A stretch of 34,143 nt of DNA from NCBI GenBank assembly GCA_033557685.1, contig JAWQRN010000209.1, positions 1 through 34,143 on the forward strand, given 5' to 3'. The notes below the pieces were generated by a model, which was not told where the DNA came from, did not search any database, and was given only the letters and a program-made list of their open reading frames with translations. The translations under genes were made by a program, and so were the position numbers. The stretch comes from Sperchopsis tessellata. Taxonomy: Eukaryota; Arthropoda; Insecta; Coleoptera; Hydrophilidae. Positions 20,251 through 29,910 of this stretch are shown piece after piece. Numbering within the stretch: the first letter of the stretch is position 1; each line of letters starts with the position of its first letter.

Positions 20251-21066
20251 TATGAAATTTGGTATATGTGTAATATGATTACATATCAGAATGTTACTTT
20301 ATTATATTTAAATTTGTTTATATTTCTATTCAATATTATTTATTTTAGTAGATTTGTTTATATTTACCATTTGTTTGAATAATTAAAAATATTTTCTACA
20401 CTTTTTTTCTCTTTCACGAAATTTACTTGAAATATTCCTTAAGTATTAGTTCTATAGGTAGACCACGGTCACGGTAGATATCTACTAGACTCTCGATACA
20501 AAATAAATATATTAATCAAATAAAATTTTACTACTTTCACATTTTTTTTTAATTAAAAATAAAGTCGATGTGTAAATCTAAACATGTAGCACCCGCGCCA
20601 TTTTTGGTTAACTTTCTACTTATAATAAAATAAAACTGTAAACAGGTCCTTAGTTTAGCTTAATCCCTGTTTTCCACGTAATTTATAAAGTGCATTGTAC
20701 AGTGTTAATACTGTAAAATATTAAATCAATAAAATAATATTTGGCGGGCTCAGACATCGAAACCCGGTGATCTGAATGTCTACGACCGGCGAAATACGGA
20801 CGGGAACGGGCTTCTAAGTATATAAGATACGTTCATAGTTCATTCCCTGGTATAAGTAGTTCGTTCATGAACGATTCATCCATGGAATAATTTATCGTCT
20901 AAGCCCGGGCACGAGGCCCGATCTGACCGAACTCAATCGGCGACAAACGATGCAGTACTGCAGTAGTGAACGACGGATTCATTTCAGTGAATGAACGGTA
21001 GGTGCGCTTCAGTTTGATTAATCGTTCTTTTGAACGAACCGTTCATGACCGACCCATCCATCGCTA

Positions 21067-21560
21067 GTAAGCACTAGTCCCAACGTACACTAGAGTTTCG
21101 TTTCGTCATCAACAGTAGTGCGTTCACTACGTTGAGTATCTTGCATTTGTCCAGTTTGTTCGAATTTTCTCGCAGTTGTACATATGCATGACTGAGTTCT
21201 TCAGTTCAGTCTTCTTGCAGTTAGCGCTAGGATACTTTAAATGAAAATTCATTCTGCAGATTAATGCCAAATCTGTTGAAGTAATTTACTATTGCTTCCA
21301 TCTTAGTCAATGTAGGATAGTTTTTGCATTTATATTTCCGACCACATTATTAATAGCATAGTGCAAAAGTTATTAATAGCATATTGCATAGCTCCATAGG
21401 GTTTTTTTTGGGTACACTTACAGGCAATAATAATCCATTAACAAAAATTATTTTAAACCTAATATCCTTCCCCCCTTTCACCGAGATCTACATGTACATA
21501 ATTGCATTTGGGACATATGTACGTTGTTTATGACAGTGTTAGTTATTAATATATACTTAC
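21067..21560. other. end part of the 11 kb CAP-B intron; no feature recognised
   Basis: AT-rich intronic DNA up to the donor GTAAGTAT at 21560-21553 (minus strand). No coding similarity was seen. Confidence 0.5.
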
Positions 21561-21711
21561 TATTTGTCAGTGAATTTTGCAATAAGTCTCTCGTTGACAT
21601 GCTCGATTTGGTCATACCAGTGTTGTACGGCCAATTTTAAATACTCTTTTCCTCTATAATCACCAGTACCATATTTTTCGTATATATTTTGACCCACATA
21701 CTCATAGAGTT
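21561..21711 (-). CDS. CAP-B exon: VGQN block and central helix
   Basis: The exon has an acceptor TTTTAG|AACTC and a donor AAATA|GTAAGTAT. It encodes LYEYVGQNIYEKYG, where VGQN(I) is the conserved strand of insect CAP proteins, then LAVQHWYDQIEHVNERLI, equivalent to the W-Y-D/E-E helix before signature 1. It begins with two bases completing Gln and ends with two bases (TA) completed to Tyr by the exon at 10523. No stops or frameshifts are seen. It is flanked by an 11 kb intron on one side and a 3.9 kb intron on the other. Confidence 0.85.
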
Positions 21712-22802
21712 CTAAAAGTAAACCATCTATCAATTATTTTTAGTATTTTTGGTATCATAAAAGTTAGTTTATATTTTTATGGCTAATGTAAAATTGAAAC
21801 GTAGAATTAGATCAACAAGGTTTTTTTTTAATTTTCAAAAATAAGAGTTTCTCATTTAGTTTTATGATTGAGTTGAATTTATTGAAATTATAAAACTATA
21901 TATTTGCTATTTACGCTCATAGTAGTAAAAAAAAACATTTGGTCGACCATGAAACAGTGAATCTCAGAATAATGAGTTAAACTCAAATATTCAAGGCTGT
22001 AAACAGTTTGCAATGCTTCAGGATTTGATTGACTAGAAGGCATTACTTTTGTTATAGCCCGGTTATTTACAACGCAATGACAAATGGGGTCAAATGAAAG
22101 TCATCTGCGGGAATATATTCAATCCCAAGAATGTTAAAACAATTCTGAATTAAAATATGTTGCTTTATAATACAGTTGGATATGATTTATTAGTAGTCCT
22201 AAACTAACACTGTATGGAATCAGTACAATTTCTTCTAGAATCGCATGCGCTACTCTTAATAGACGTCTTTTCTGACAATGTGCATATAGTGTTATTTAGA
22301 AGTATTGCTATTTAGTGATAGCTTTTTAATAGTTTTCGGAAAATTTTCATGAATTTCATTGAGTAAGTAAGTCGTTTATTCACTTTTTAAAATATGGTGT
22401 TAACATTTTACTGTATTTTGTAAAAGCAAGCAAGTTAGGGCTTATAAATCTTTCCAGTTTTGGAACACGGGATTTATTTATCCCAGCAGTATTTTTTGGT
22501 CACCATGGATTTTAATATTATATTAATATCGTCTATTATCTGCTAAGAATTAGTCGAATTTCCTGAAAATTATTTATATGATGTTGAGACAGATTCAAAC
22601 TATGATAGCGACGACAATAGTTACAAGGACTATGAATGTTCTAGTGACTTTATTGCTACGCGTCACATAACTGAAGAAGACTATAGTATTGAATAAAAAT
22701 AAAACGAAACGGCGATAGTATCACTGAAAACAGAGATAATACTGCTCCTGCCGTTACACAACCTGGTTCGGCACTCGCTTTGCATAAAAATGTACGCTAG
22801 AC
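21712..22802 (-). other. CAP-B intron, part before the hAT fragment; one short acidic open frame
   Basis: Most of this shows nothing. On the plus strand, about 22552-22695 reads ENYLYDVETDSNYDSDDNSY and ATRHITEEDYSIE before a stop. It is an acidic stretch like the start of some piggyBac-type or other transposases, but too short to assign. A CGGGATTTATTTATCCC palindrome lies near 22468-22484. Confidence 0.35.
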
Positions 22803-24024
22803 CAGTGGTCTCAAAATGGCGGCCCGCAGGTCCCATCCGACCCTCAAAACAATGTTACACGGCTCATGAATACATTTCATGTATTATGCCCTCTACTGCT
22901 ATTAATAAAATGATATAGAATGAATCAGTTGGGGCTTTGTCTTTGTCACTGTATGCTTGTAAGTCAGGCCACGTGACTGGGGTAAGGTGGGAGAACTTCC
23001 CACGTGGATACCATCAGTAAATTTACTCGGCGCTTCATTATTCTGGTGTTTCTGATTTTTTCTACTGAGTTGGTAGTTCAGATATATAAAGTCGAGCTGC
23101 AGTGCAAATAAACAAAGATTTCTGCGTAAAATACACGCGATAACTATGTTTTTACGTTGTTATTGTTCAAGGGTAGTGGCGATTACCCGCGCAGAATTCG
23201 CTTGAACTTTTCGCTTTTACCAGTTGAGTACTTTTGTTGCTTTTGTATATTTTGTATCGTTTAAAATATACGCATCCTAGCGCAGCCCTGATGGATTGCC
23301 ACGTGCAGTTGTTTTGATTCATTTCAGCTCGACGAATATAGTTTAGTTGGTTAGCTGGTTGGAACTTTTGAGTTAAGTCTTGTTAAATTAAAGTTGTAAA
23401 TAAATAATAATAATGATTTTAATTAAGAGATTGAACTGCAAACCATGTCTTTAACAAAGGATAAATGGATAGTGGACGTGTTTTTCAAGATAAATGTAAA
23501 ATTATGTACTTTTGTGGTGTTGTGCGCAATAAAATTGTATGTTTTATTTTTAATGAGGGAATATCAGTGCCAAAAGAATACAATTCACGTTGACAATACG
23601 AAACAAATCATTAAAAAATTAATGCTGGAAGGCAAATCGAGGGAAGAAAAGTTACAATTTCTGAAATCTGGCATTCAACGACAATAAATATTTTTTACTG
23701 AAGCATATAAATCCAGTGAAGCAATAGTTTACGGAAGTTTGGTGACGAATTTCTTTAAGATTGTTTGATTAAGTCTGCTAAACTTTGTTCTGGTAAAAAC
23801 AACAATTATTTAAAACTATTAGTTTGTCAGAAAATATGGTAGCGGAAAGTATTAACGAAATCGCTAGTGATTTACGATGTCTGTTAAAAGAAAAAAGTAT
23901 AGATTATGTTGCTTTCTCAATAGCAGTTGATGAGAGTACTGACATCACAGATATAGCACAACTTGCCGTTTTCATGCGAGGTGTTACTTATCAATTTTTC
24001 AATTGTGTTAAAGAAAAATTTTAA
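22803..24024 (+). mobile_element. 5' part of a second hAT element (GTF2IRD2/Buster-Charlie-like transposase)
   Basis: CAGTGGTCTCAAAATGGCGG at 22803 is a typical hAT terminus of the group whose ends read CAGNGGTTCTCAAA. After about 600 bp of leader, an ATG at 23445 opens 80 codons: a degenerate BED-like start (KDKWIVDVFF), MREYQCQK, then EGKSREEKLQFLKSGIQRQ. IFFTEAYKSSEAIV follows a stop at 23685. Another piece starts near 23796 (GKNNNYLK). SENMVAESINEIASDLRCLL and DYVAFSIAVDESTDITDIAQ run to 24024, with the DES(T)D block that carries the first catalytic Asp in this group. The rest of the transposase and the right terminus are missing. Confidence 0.75.
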
Positions 24025-24602
24025 AAATAAAAGAAAGATACTAGGTTCTCATTATTTATTCTCAAGTTTTGTTCCACTTGGAAAGTTTTAATAATTTGTT
24101 TATTTTTAGTTTGAGTTAAAAGTAAGTTATTTAGTGGATAATTCATAAACATATTAGAATTATTTTAAATAAATGTCAGCCTTAAATTTAATATTTAGCT
24201 GTCAATACGTTTGAATTACAAAGTTTAACCTACAGAAATTTTTTGCAGGTACCAAACTTTCGATTTCAGGTAGAAAATCAATATGAATTTGAACTTCTTC
24301 TTTTGCGTTATTATTATTGTTTATATATGCTTTGATAAATATTTAGTGATTAGGCATCTAGAGAAACTAGAAAAGAAAATTTAACCAAAAGAAACAATCT
24401 CAACAAACAAATTCCGGTAAGTGTGCATCATGCATGCATACCAAGGATAGTAAACGGATTCGTTACAATATTGAGAGTTTTAACAATAAATAAGTTTTAT
24501 TTCCAAATATATTTGTTTGCTTATATACTGGTGGAACTTCAATACTGGTGGGACTTATGTATCCCACGCCCTCTCGTGAAAAATGGTTTATTTATTTATA
24601 AA
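24025..24602. other. unassigned spacer in a CAP-B intron
   Basis: No feature recognised. An open frame at 24423-24671 overlaps the hammerhead-like motif on the other strand and shows no known domain. Confidence 0.35.
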
Positions 24603-24649
24603 TTTCGTCTACTGGTTTCGAGGCATCACGCCTCATCCTCAGGGCAAAC
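24603..24649 (-). ncRNA. hammerhead-ribozyme-like motif of a Penelope-like element
   Basis: On the minus strand the order is CTGAGGA (24642-24636), a hairpin GAGGC-GTGAT-GCCTC, GAAAC (24619-24615), CA, GTA (24612-24610). This fits the hammerhead core CUGANGA, helix II, GAAA, a minimal helix III (AC/GU) and cleavage site GUA. Helix I can form between TTTGCC upstream and GACGAA downstream with one mismatch and one wobble. One extra U sits between CUGAGGA and helix II. Penelope-like elements are known to carry such minimal hammerheads, and a Penelope RT remnant lies 115 bp away on the other strand. Activity is unproven. Confidence 0.4.
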
Positions 24650-24764
24650 TTGTAATATAGACAACAAATGAGAAAATACCTTGAGCCGAAATGCATGCTG
24701 CACTAGAGTTATAAGACTTTGTCTTCTTAGATCACATATATTCCCAACATCCCAATATTCATTT

Positions 24765-24905
24765 TACGATGGAGATTGAGTCATCAGGCTCCCTTCCATT
24801 CTTAAATGTATTGTTGAAACGTAGACCAGATGGTATACTTTTTCATGTTATTTATTGTGTGCCCACCCATACGGATAGGTACTTGTATGCATACATCATC
24901 ACCCT
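24765..24905 (+). mobile_element. Penelope-like element reverse transcriptase fragment
   Basis: The plus strand reads FTMEIESSGSLPFLNVLLKR, RPDGILFHVIYCVPTHTDRY and LYAY. It matches the conserved C-terminal RT block of Penelope-like elements (LPFLDVLV, PDG, YRKPTHTDRYL). About 45 residues survive; no GIY-YIG endonuclease domain is recognisable after it. Confidence 0.75.
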
Positions 24906-24971
24906 TGTCAGAAAATGTCTGTGAAAAATTATCTTTTACCTTAGTACACATTCCCCATTCCAGTCCTTGCC

Positions 24972-25005
24972 TATATAAAAATTATTCGGGCGAGTTTAGA
25001 TCAGT
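24972..25005 (+). promoter_or_regulatory. candidate core promoter: TATA box plus arthropod initiator
   Basis: TATATAAAA begins at 24972. TCAGT, the arthropod initiator consensus, starts at 25001, so its A falls 31 bases after the first T of the TATA box, the expected spacing. An ATG in good context (TTGAAAATGTCC) follows at 25048. It may belong to a retroelement or a small unidentified gene on the plus strand. Confidence 0.4.
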
Positions 25006-25047
25006 GCATTTAATTCATTCATTGAAGTAACATCACTCGCCTTGAAA

Positions 25048-25179
25048 ATGTCCCTTGCAACACTGGACGAAAAGTCGGCACTTATTAGAGCCTCTACATG
25101 GTTTCCATTCGGAAACAATATTCAGAAGATTTTTTTTGTTATGTCATTGACGAAGCCACATATTTTAGAAGAAGCATAG
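25048..25179 (+). CDS. short hypothetical open frame downstream of the candidate promoter
   Basis: It has 43 codons from ATG to TAG, starting MSLATLDEKSALIRASTWFP. I recognise no domain, signal peptide or membrane segment. The only reason to list it is its position 45 bases after a well-spaced TATA-initiator pair. It could be a first exon, a transposon leader frame or chance. It lies in a CAP-B intron on the opposite strand. Confidence 0.15.
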   Translation: MSLATLDEKSALIRASTWFPFGNNIQKIFFVMSLTKPHILEEA

Positions 25180-25572
25180 ATAAAAAGATTACCAACCCAT
25201 TCTCACAAAGTTCAAAACCCCTGTACAAGTAGACCGTATCGAGAAGCCACCAGTAAAAATAAGAGGCATATGTTTCGCTTGTGGTGCATTAAACATAGTG
25301 GTACGATAAGTAAAATCAGTATATGCCATATTTTGGAATATGCTACAGAGATTACGACGTATATTAACTGATGTAACTTATATTTTTAAAAATATAATAA
25401 ATTTATTTTCCACATTTTGCATTTTCATATAAATTTAATTTAAATAGTAAAGTTTTCTATTACTCACTGAAATCCCCAAAATGAATGTTTGTATAAAGAA
25501 TATACCAAGCGTCTACTTATGTAAAGCTTTAAAGTGTCAAATTTAAACTAATTTACAATGATTATACTTACG
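25180..25572. other. CAP-B intron, no feature recognised
   Basis: AT-rich sequence up to the donor GTAAGTAT at 25572-25565 (minus strand). No coding similarity seen. Confidence 0.45.
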
Positions 25573-25654
25573 TGTCGTTCTGCAGAAATCATGAGCATAT
25601 TCGCAGGCGTTTACAAAACATTGTGCAACGAATGCCAGTTCTTTGCTGTATGAC
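25573..25654 (-). CDS. CAP-B exon: ELAxVAQ helix with conserved Cys and AHD
   Basis: An acceptor TTTCTAG|TCATAC and a donor GACAC|GTAAGTAT enclose 27 codons plus one base. They read SYSKELAFVAQCFVNACEYA and HDFCRTT, matching the CAP block W-x-x-ELAxxAQxWAxxCxxxHDxCR. The usual Trp before ELA is replaced by Tyr-Ser-Lys context, and an extra Cys follows AQ. The exon starts in phase 0, so the exon before it must end in phase 0. That exon, which should carry the HNxxR helix, was not recognised. The last base C joins AA of the next exon to give Gln. Confidence 0.85.
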
Positions 25655-25749
25655 TAGAAATAAAATTGTTAGTATATTATATCAGTTCATGAAATGTTAA
25701 TTGAATTAATTAAATAAGGGTTCTGCATCCTAGAAAGTGTATTTACCGA

Positions 25750-27225
25750 GCTTTAATAGCCCTATTCGACCTATAAATCAACCCATAAGCTATAGGTATT
25801 CCAATAGTGGGTTATTGGTTCCTTAAAGTGGACAATTTTGCTCTTATAATGGCATTAATAAATACAACATTTAATATATAAACATTTTATTAATGATAAA
25901 ATACCTATACAATATTTTTATTGGATTCCTTTTTCCAATAATTTATTTTCAAACAATAATTTTGCTTTTTGTAGTTCCAAAATATCGGAATGATGTTTTA
26001 ACTTTTGTAAATTAATTAATTCCCTTTCTTTCATAATCTCTTTAATTGATCTTATGACTGAGTTTTAAAAAAAAAAATTCGAGCATTGTGTTTAGGGTTT
26101 GCAGCTCCAGTTCATATTTTGGAGATTTCGAATTTTATTTTTGACTCTCTATCGGTTGACCATTCTTCTCCCTTCCTGCATTTATTGGAGAGGTGGTTTG
26201 TCCAACTAAAAATATAATATAAATGTAATGTATTATACGCTTGGTTAAACTATAATTACAGATTAATATTCAGAAGAAAGTTAATTACCAGAAACACTGT
26301 ACCTATAATAATGATCTTCTTGTTCACTAACTTTTGTGATGTATCAATTTGATTTTCTGTATTACATAATTGCACATGGCTGTAATTCATGTGCACATAA
26401 ATTAAATATATTGAAATTTTCTAAATTTGGAAACTGTCATCAAATAGCCATTGCTGTTTTAGAAACATAATAGATATTTTTACAAATAAATTGTCACTAT
26501 TCATTTTAATAAAAAGTACTTACAATATCATTGTTTGCGGTGTCGATAATGTAGACGTCTTCTGCGTATTGTATAGTATTGATGTTGTTTGAATCACATA
26601 AGAGTGGTTTTTGTACGATTTAGCCTGTACAAATAGTAATTGTAAAATTATGTAAACACGCAAAGAATTAATAACATACCTTATCATCTGCTATATTTCG
26701 TCTTGCTTTTCGTTTTAGTTCATCGTACAGTGCTTACAACTGTTGGGCTGTACGAACACCATTTGTTGATATACTATTAAATTATAACACAATCTTCTCC
26801 CATGTGCTCTTCTTGAATTTTACTGTAAGTTTGTCTGTGTTTTTATTATCAATAATTATTCTATACATTTAAATTAACGCTAATACATTTTCTTTCTCTT
26901 ATATAGTTTTTTGACCAATGTAGTTTGATATTAACTTAACAGGAACGTAAATAAACAACTAATCATCACCTCTTCGCGTGTCGTCACCTTCGTATGTATA
27001 AAACCACCCGAACGGTAACCCGCCGCTTGCCGACAAACATTTCTCTTGATTTTTAGTGTTTCCGGGATTGCAGTATCGTTACGTACTCACTGAATCTACC
27101 AATAGTTATAGGTTGGATGTTTTTCGTTTGTGAATACCCAATAAGTTTATAGATCCATAACAACTTATGGGCCCAATAGCTATGCTAGATTTATGGACGG
27201 ACGGTGAATACGACCATCAGTGTAT
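25750..27225 (-). mobile_element. Harbinger-like element carrying a Myb/SANT-like protein, no transposase seen
   Basis: The left end (about 25755-25840) has CTATTCGACCTATAAATC, ACCCATAAGCTATAGG and GTGGGTTATTGG. The right end, read in reverse complement from about 27224, has GTATTCACCGTCC, CCATAAATCTAG, GGCCCATAAGTTGTTATGG and ACTTATTGGGTATTC. The block order matches, so the ends form long, diverged inverted repeats of 70 bp or more. The inside holds only the Myb/SANT-like gene. PIF/Harbinger transposons typically pair a transposase with such a protein. A clean target duplication was not visible. Confidence 0.5.
25930..26840 (-). pseudogene. Myb/SANT-like DNA-binding protein (NAIF1/MSANTD type), spliced, degraded
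   Basis: The first piece (about 26830-26680) reads KFKKSTWEKI, then NGVRTAQQL, ALYDELKRKARRNIADDK and ends AAG|GTATGT. It matches the SANT-like domain of Harbinger-linked and NAIF1-type proteins (helix with W, then QLKxxYDxLKRxAK). A second exon is possible at about 26625-26524 between TTGTACAG and GTAAGTA. The C-terminal part (about 26060-25930) is a Lys/Glu-rich coiled-coil candidate (EIMKERELINLQKLKHHSDI, LELQKAKLLFENKLLEKG). One stop interrupts the first piece and others the coiled-coil exon, so it is probably dead, though the splice signals look intact. Confidence 0.5.
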
Positions 27226-27306
27226 AAAGCCGATTAATAGATGTTACCTATATATTCCTAATAAAAAAGGTTCATATGTCTCTACAAAAATTATTTTTGT
27301 TTCTAG

Positions 27307-27441
27307 TCCAAACAACTCAAGGATATCTACGTGAGTGCATTTCAGCGAAGCGAAGCCCAAGAAACATTTTGGGAGTTACCTGTTAGAATGAATTTGGAGA
27401 TCAAGCAGACCAGTGCACGCTTGTTAGATGAATATCCGTAA
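27307..27441 (+). other. open exon-like stretch of unknown identity
   Basis: After a T-rich tract and TTTCTAG, 44 codons stay open to a TAA. They include QLKDIYVSAFQRSEAQETFW and ELPVRMNLEIKQTSARLLDE. The composition looks protein-like (mixed charged and aromatic residues in AT-rich surroundings), but I do not recognise the family. It lies just outside the Harbinger-like right end and may be a terminal exon or part of another transposon. Confidence 0.25.
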
Positions 27442-27684
27442 ACTAAATTAATTATGTATGACAAAAACAAACTTCCTAACTAATTGCAGAACTTGTATTG
27501 AAGTTCAACTACTTCTTCCATTCTAATCCTTAAAATAAAGCCTTGTAACAGCTAGATATACTCAACTGCTATACATATTTGGTATTCGAAAATCGGGTTC
27601 CAGAAATATCTAAGCTATTGCATCTTTTAATTTAATTTCCAAAATGAAATACAATATTATATTTCCAAAATCTTGAATTTTACT

Positions 27685-27920
27685 GTTGGAAATATGTTTT
27701 GTTTAACATTGACAATTTACAGCTTGTCGGCAATATTATTTGATTGCACACTTGTTTGATGTTGTACTAACAACTGGTGTGCAGATTCAAATTACCTAAC
27801 CGTACTTAGAATACGTGCCTTTTGTATTGTTAATATATTTTACCTGAGTCTGTATAAAGGTTAATACATTTCTTTTGAAAATCAGTCTAATAAACTTAAT
27901 TTCTTAAACAAGTCTTAATA
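27685..27920 (+). repeat. dispersed repeat, copy 1
   Basis: This shares, in the same order and orientation, GTCGGCAATATTATTTGATT, a GTACTTAGAATACGTGCCTT-type block, CTGAGTCTGTATAAAGG and CTAATAAACTTAATTTCTTA with 30570-30770. By eye identity is about 80%, with small indels. No coding or known family is recognised. Confidence 0.7.
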
Positions 27921-29227
27921 GGTTATGGGCCCAGTCTGTTGAAGTGTAAAGTTTTTAAACTTAGTTAATAGCTGGTACTGAGGTAGTCTTTAGCAATTAG
28001 GGAGTAAAATGGAGAAGCTTGATGTAGCGATTCCGGAAAGTATGATTACCCATGTATAATTATTTTCACAGTGCTTGGGATTCTACAGTTACTGTAAGAA
28101 TTCTACCAACCCTTACTTCTCGATTGATGAGTGAAGAGTTGTGTTTATCAGCAAAAGACAAAAAAAGACTGTTGAAGCAACCACGTCGTTGTTTTCTAAT
28201 GCTAACATGAAAAGCAAGTCTATAAAAACTATTTAATTGATTTACCATTTCGGTCTAAACGGTTTATTTGTTCGGTCAATGTGTTTAAAAATGAATAAGT
28301 GAAAATAGACGGGTTGTAAGGGCTAAAATGTTCTCTCGAAAGCAAATGTTTATATGCTGTATATTATTTCGAAGGACCTTTTGAACGCGCAACTTAAGAA
28401 GGATATACATTGTTTAGTGGATTAGTATTTCGAGCTCGTTAGTCTTTTTAGTAGATCTAGCAACATATGTATTTAAGGTGAGGGAATTTAAAAACCGCAC
28501 GGCCTGTGAGAGGTTCAATGCAAGAGAGATAGAAGAGATATATACACATAAATTCAACGAATCTCTCACTTGACGGCAGATCTTCGGGGGATTTCTGTAT
28601 TTCGTCTGTCGCTTCCGCTATCTAGTGTAAATAATATATCGCAGACCATATCTAACATATACACTATTATTATATAACTTCATAGTAACTAAATTTAAAA
28701 TATTTAGGGGTGACGACCGGACCTTTATGATTTTTTTAGAATTGGATTTAATATATACGAAATATATTTTAGTGACTATTCAACTATTTTTTACATAACA
28801 AATTAAGAAAATTATGGATGAAATGGTTGATTATTAGCTCTTTGAATATAACTTGCATATTATTAATAATATTAATGTACTCACAAAATCTAATTACAAA
28901 ATATGTAGATATTTATTAATAAAAATAATTACAAGTACTAAAGACAAATATAAATAATTCATTGAAATTAATAATATATAGTATAATAATGAGTTATTTA
29001 TATAAATTAGTAAAAGATGGATCGAATTTTCGAAGTGTACCTATAAGGAAGCTATCTTCTTAGTGTCACGTCTGTTACCACCGGCCGTAGCTCTATTAGG
29101 GCTAGGCACCTCACTCAGACAGGCTGTCTAGCTGTGTCGTACAGGGGCTTTTTAAAACAGTCGTTTACATTATCACATTCAAATACTTTCTTGGTACATA
29201 ATATATCCCTGTACATAAAGTTTTTGT
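27921..29227. other. non-coding stretch; nothing firmly supported
   Basis: A minus-strand open frame at 28248-28066 contains ADKHNSSLINRE followed by a GAA|GTAAGG donor-like site. It recalls the HN..R helix of CAP proteins, but the match is too weak to call it the missing CAP-B exon. The rest has no recognised gene or repeat. Confidence 0.35.
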
Positions 29228-29429
29228 GTTCACTTTAGAACTTATTTATTATTGATTCACTTATTTATTTAAATGTATTCATAAAAATAGGATAAGAATT
29301 ATAAGTGTAACAGATAAACAATTTCATTAAGTAATAATATAGAATATATTGTTGGATACCAAGTTATTGTAGCGTTGATAAAAATATTTATTATGTTCAC
29401 TTTAGAACTTATTTATTATTGATTCACTT
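29228..29429 (+). repeat. exact 35-bp direct repeat, two copies
   Basis: The 35 bases at 29228-29262, beginning GTTCACTTTAGAACTTATTT, recur without change at 29395-29429. The identity argues for a recent duplication or for an insertion that carried a copy. The 132 bases between them are AT-rich without recognised content. Confidence 0.85.
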
Positions 29430-29910
29430 TGGAATATAGAATGTTTCTGTTGAATGTTATTTTTTCATAACAGATTTACATAAAAGATAAATTCCCCAAT
29501 TTTTGTATCATTTTGAAACAATTGTTGTGAAACTTCTATAATACAGTTGATAAATGTTTAACCGAGTAACTCAATTACAACAGGTACAAATTATCTTGTT
29601 AGCTCCTTCGCAAATTATATATTTATTAGGGACTATATATATTTGATCAATGAATCCAATTCATGGTGGTGTACATTATCTCCACCGAAAATGACGTTTC
29701 TATGGAAAAGTGTGTGACTACTATAGTTTTTACAATATGGTTTAACTGGCAGTAAACTAATTGCCTATAAGGTATAAGAAAGTATTGTGATTTGATGGTG
29801 TATTTCTTAAATAAATTTTAGCAGAGAAATTTTCAGATTTTATATCTCTACTAAGCATATAAATCTGTTGTATATCTCTTGAATTTATGACACCAGTGTA
29901 CCTAAAACAT
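29430..29910. other. AT-rich stretch with no recognised feature
   Basis: No gene or repeat assigned. Confidence 0.4.

Larger units (their letters stand above)
18669..21066 (+). mobile_element. hAT-like DNA transposon, about 2.4 kb, with a nested SINE
   Basis: CAGTGTTGTGAATCAGTTCCC at 18669 has a hAT-type terminus. The proposed right end CCGACCCATCCATCGCTA at 21049-21066 reads TAGCGATGGATGGGTCGG in reverse complement, close to a CAGYGATGG terminus. The two ends are not a perfect pair and the flanking 8 bases (TTATAATT and GTAAGCAC) do not match. Copies of GTTCATGAAC and relatives crowd both subterminal regions (18715-18724, 20863-20872 and about 21020-21050), as in known hAT elements. The transposase pseudogene lies inside. 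Confidence 0.5.
7143..25654 (-). other. CAP-B gene span: four exons of a CAP (SCP/TAPS, venom-allergen-5-like) protein, 5' end not found
   Basis: Exons at 25654-25573 (82 nt), 21711-21561 (151 nt), 10523-10255 (269 nt) and 7216-7143 (74 nt) join in frame: c|aa, ta|c and a|aa restore Gln, Tyr and Lys. All donors are GTAAGT and all acceptors end in AG. About 191 residues result, covering most of the CAP fold, the Cys-rich hinge and a hydrophobic C-terminus. Introns are 3861, 11037 and 3038 bp and are filled with transposons. The exons for the signal peptide and the helix carrying the HNxxR motif were not found; they should lie above 25654, inside or beyond the window. CAP proteins are mostly secreted and many bind lipids or sterols; the function of this one is unknown. 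Confidence 0.8.

Noticed and set aside
18669..21066. An 8-bp target duplication for the hAT element
   Set aside because: The flanking octamers TTATAATT and GTAAGCAC do not match, so one of the proposed ends may be wrong or the flank has diverged.
28066..28248. Minus-strand ADKHNSSLINRE as the missing HN..R exon of CAP-B
   Set aside because: The motif is weak. The acceptor leaves the wrong phase for an exon like CAP-A exon 1, and about 30 residues would still be missing before the exon at 25654.
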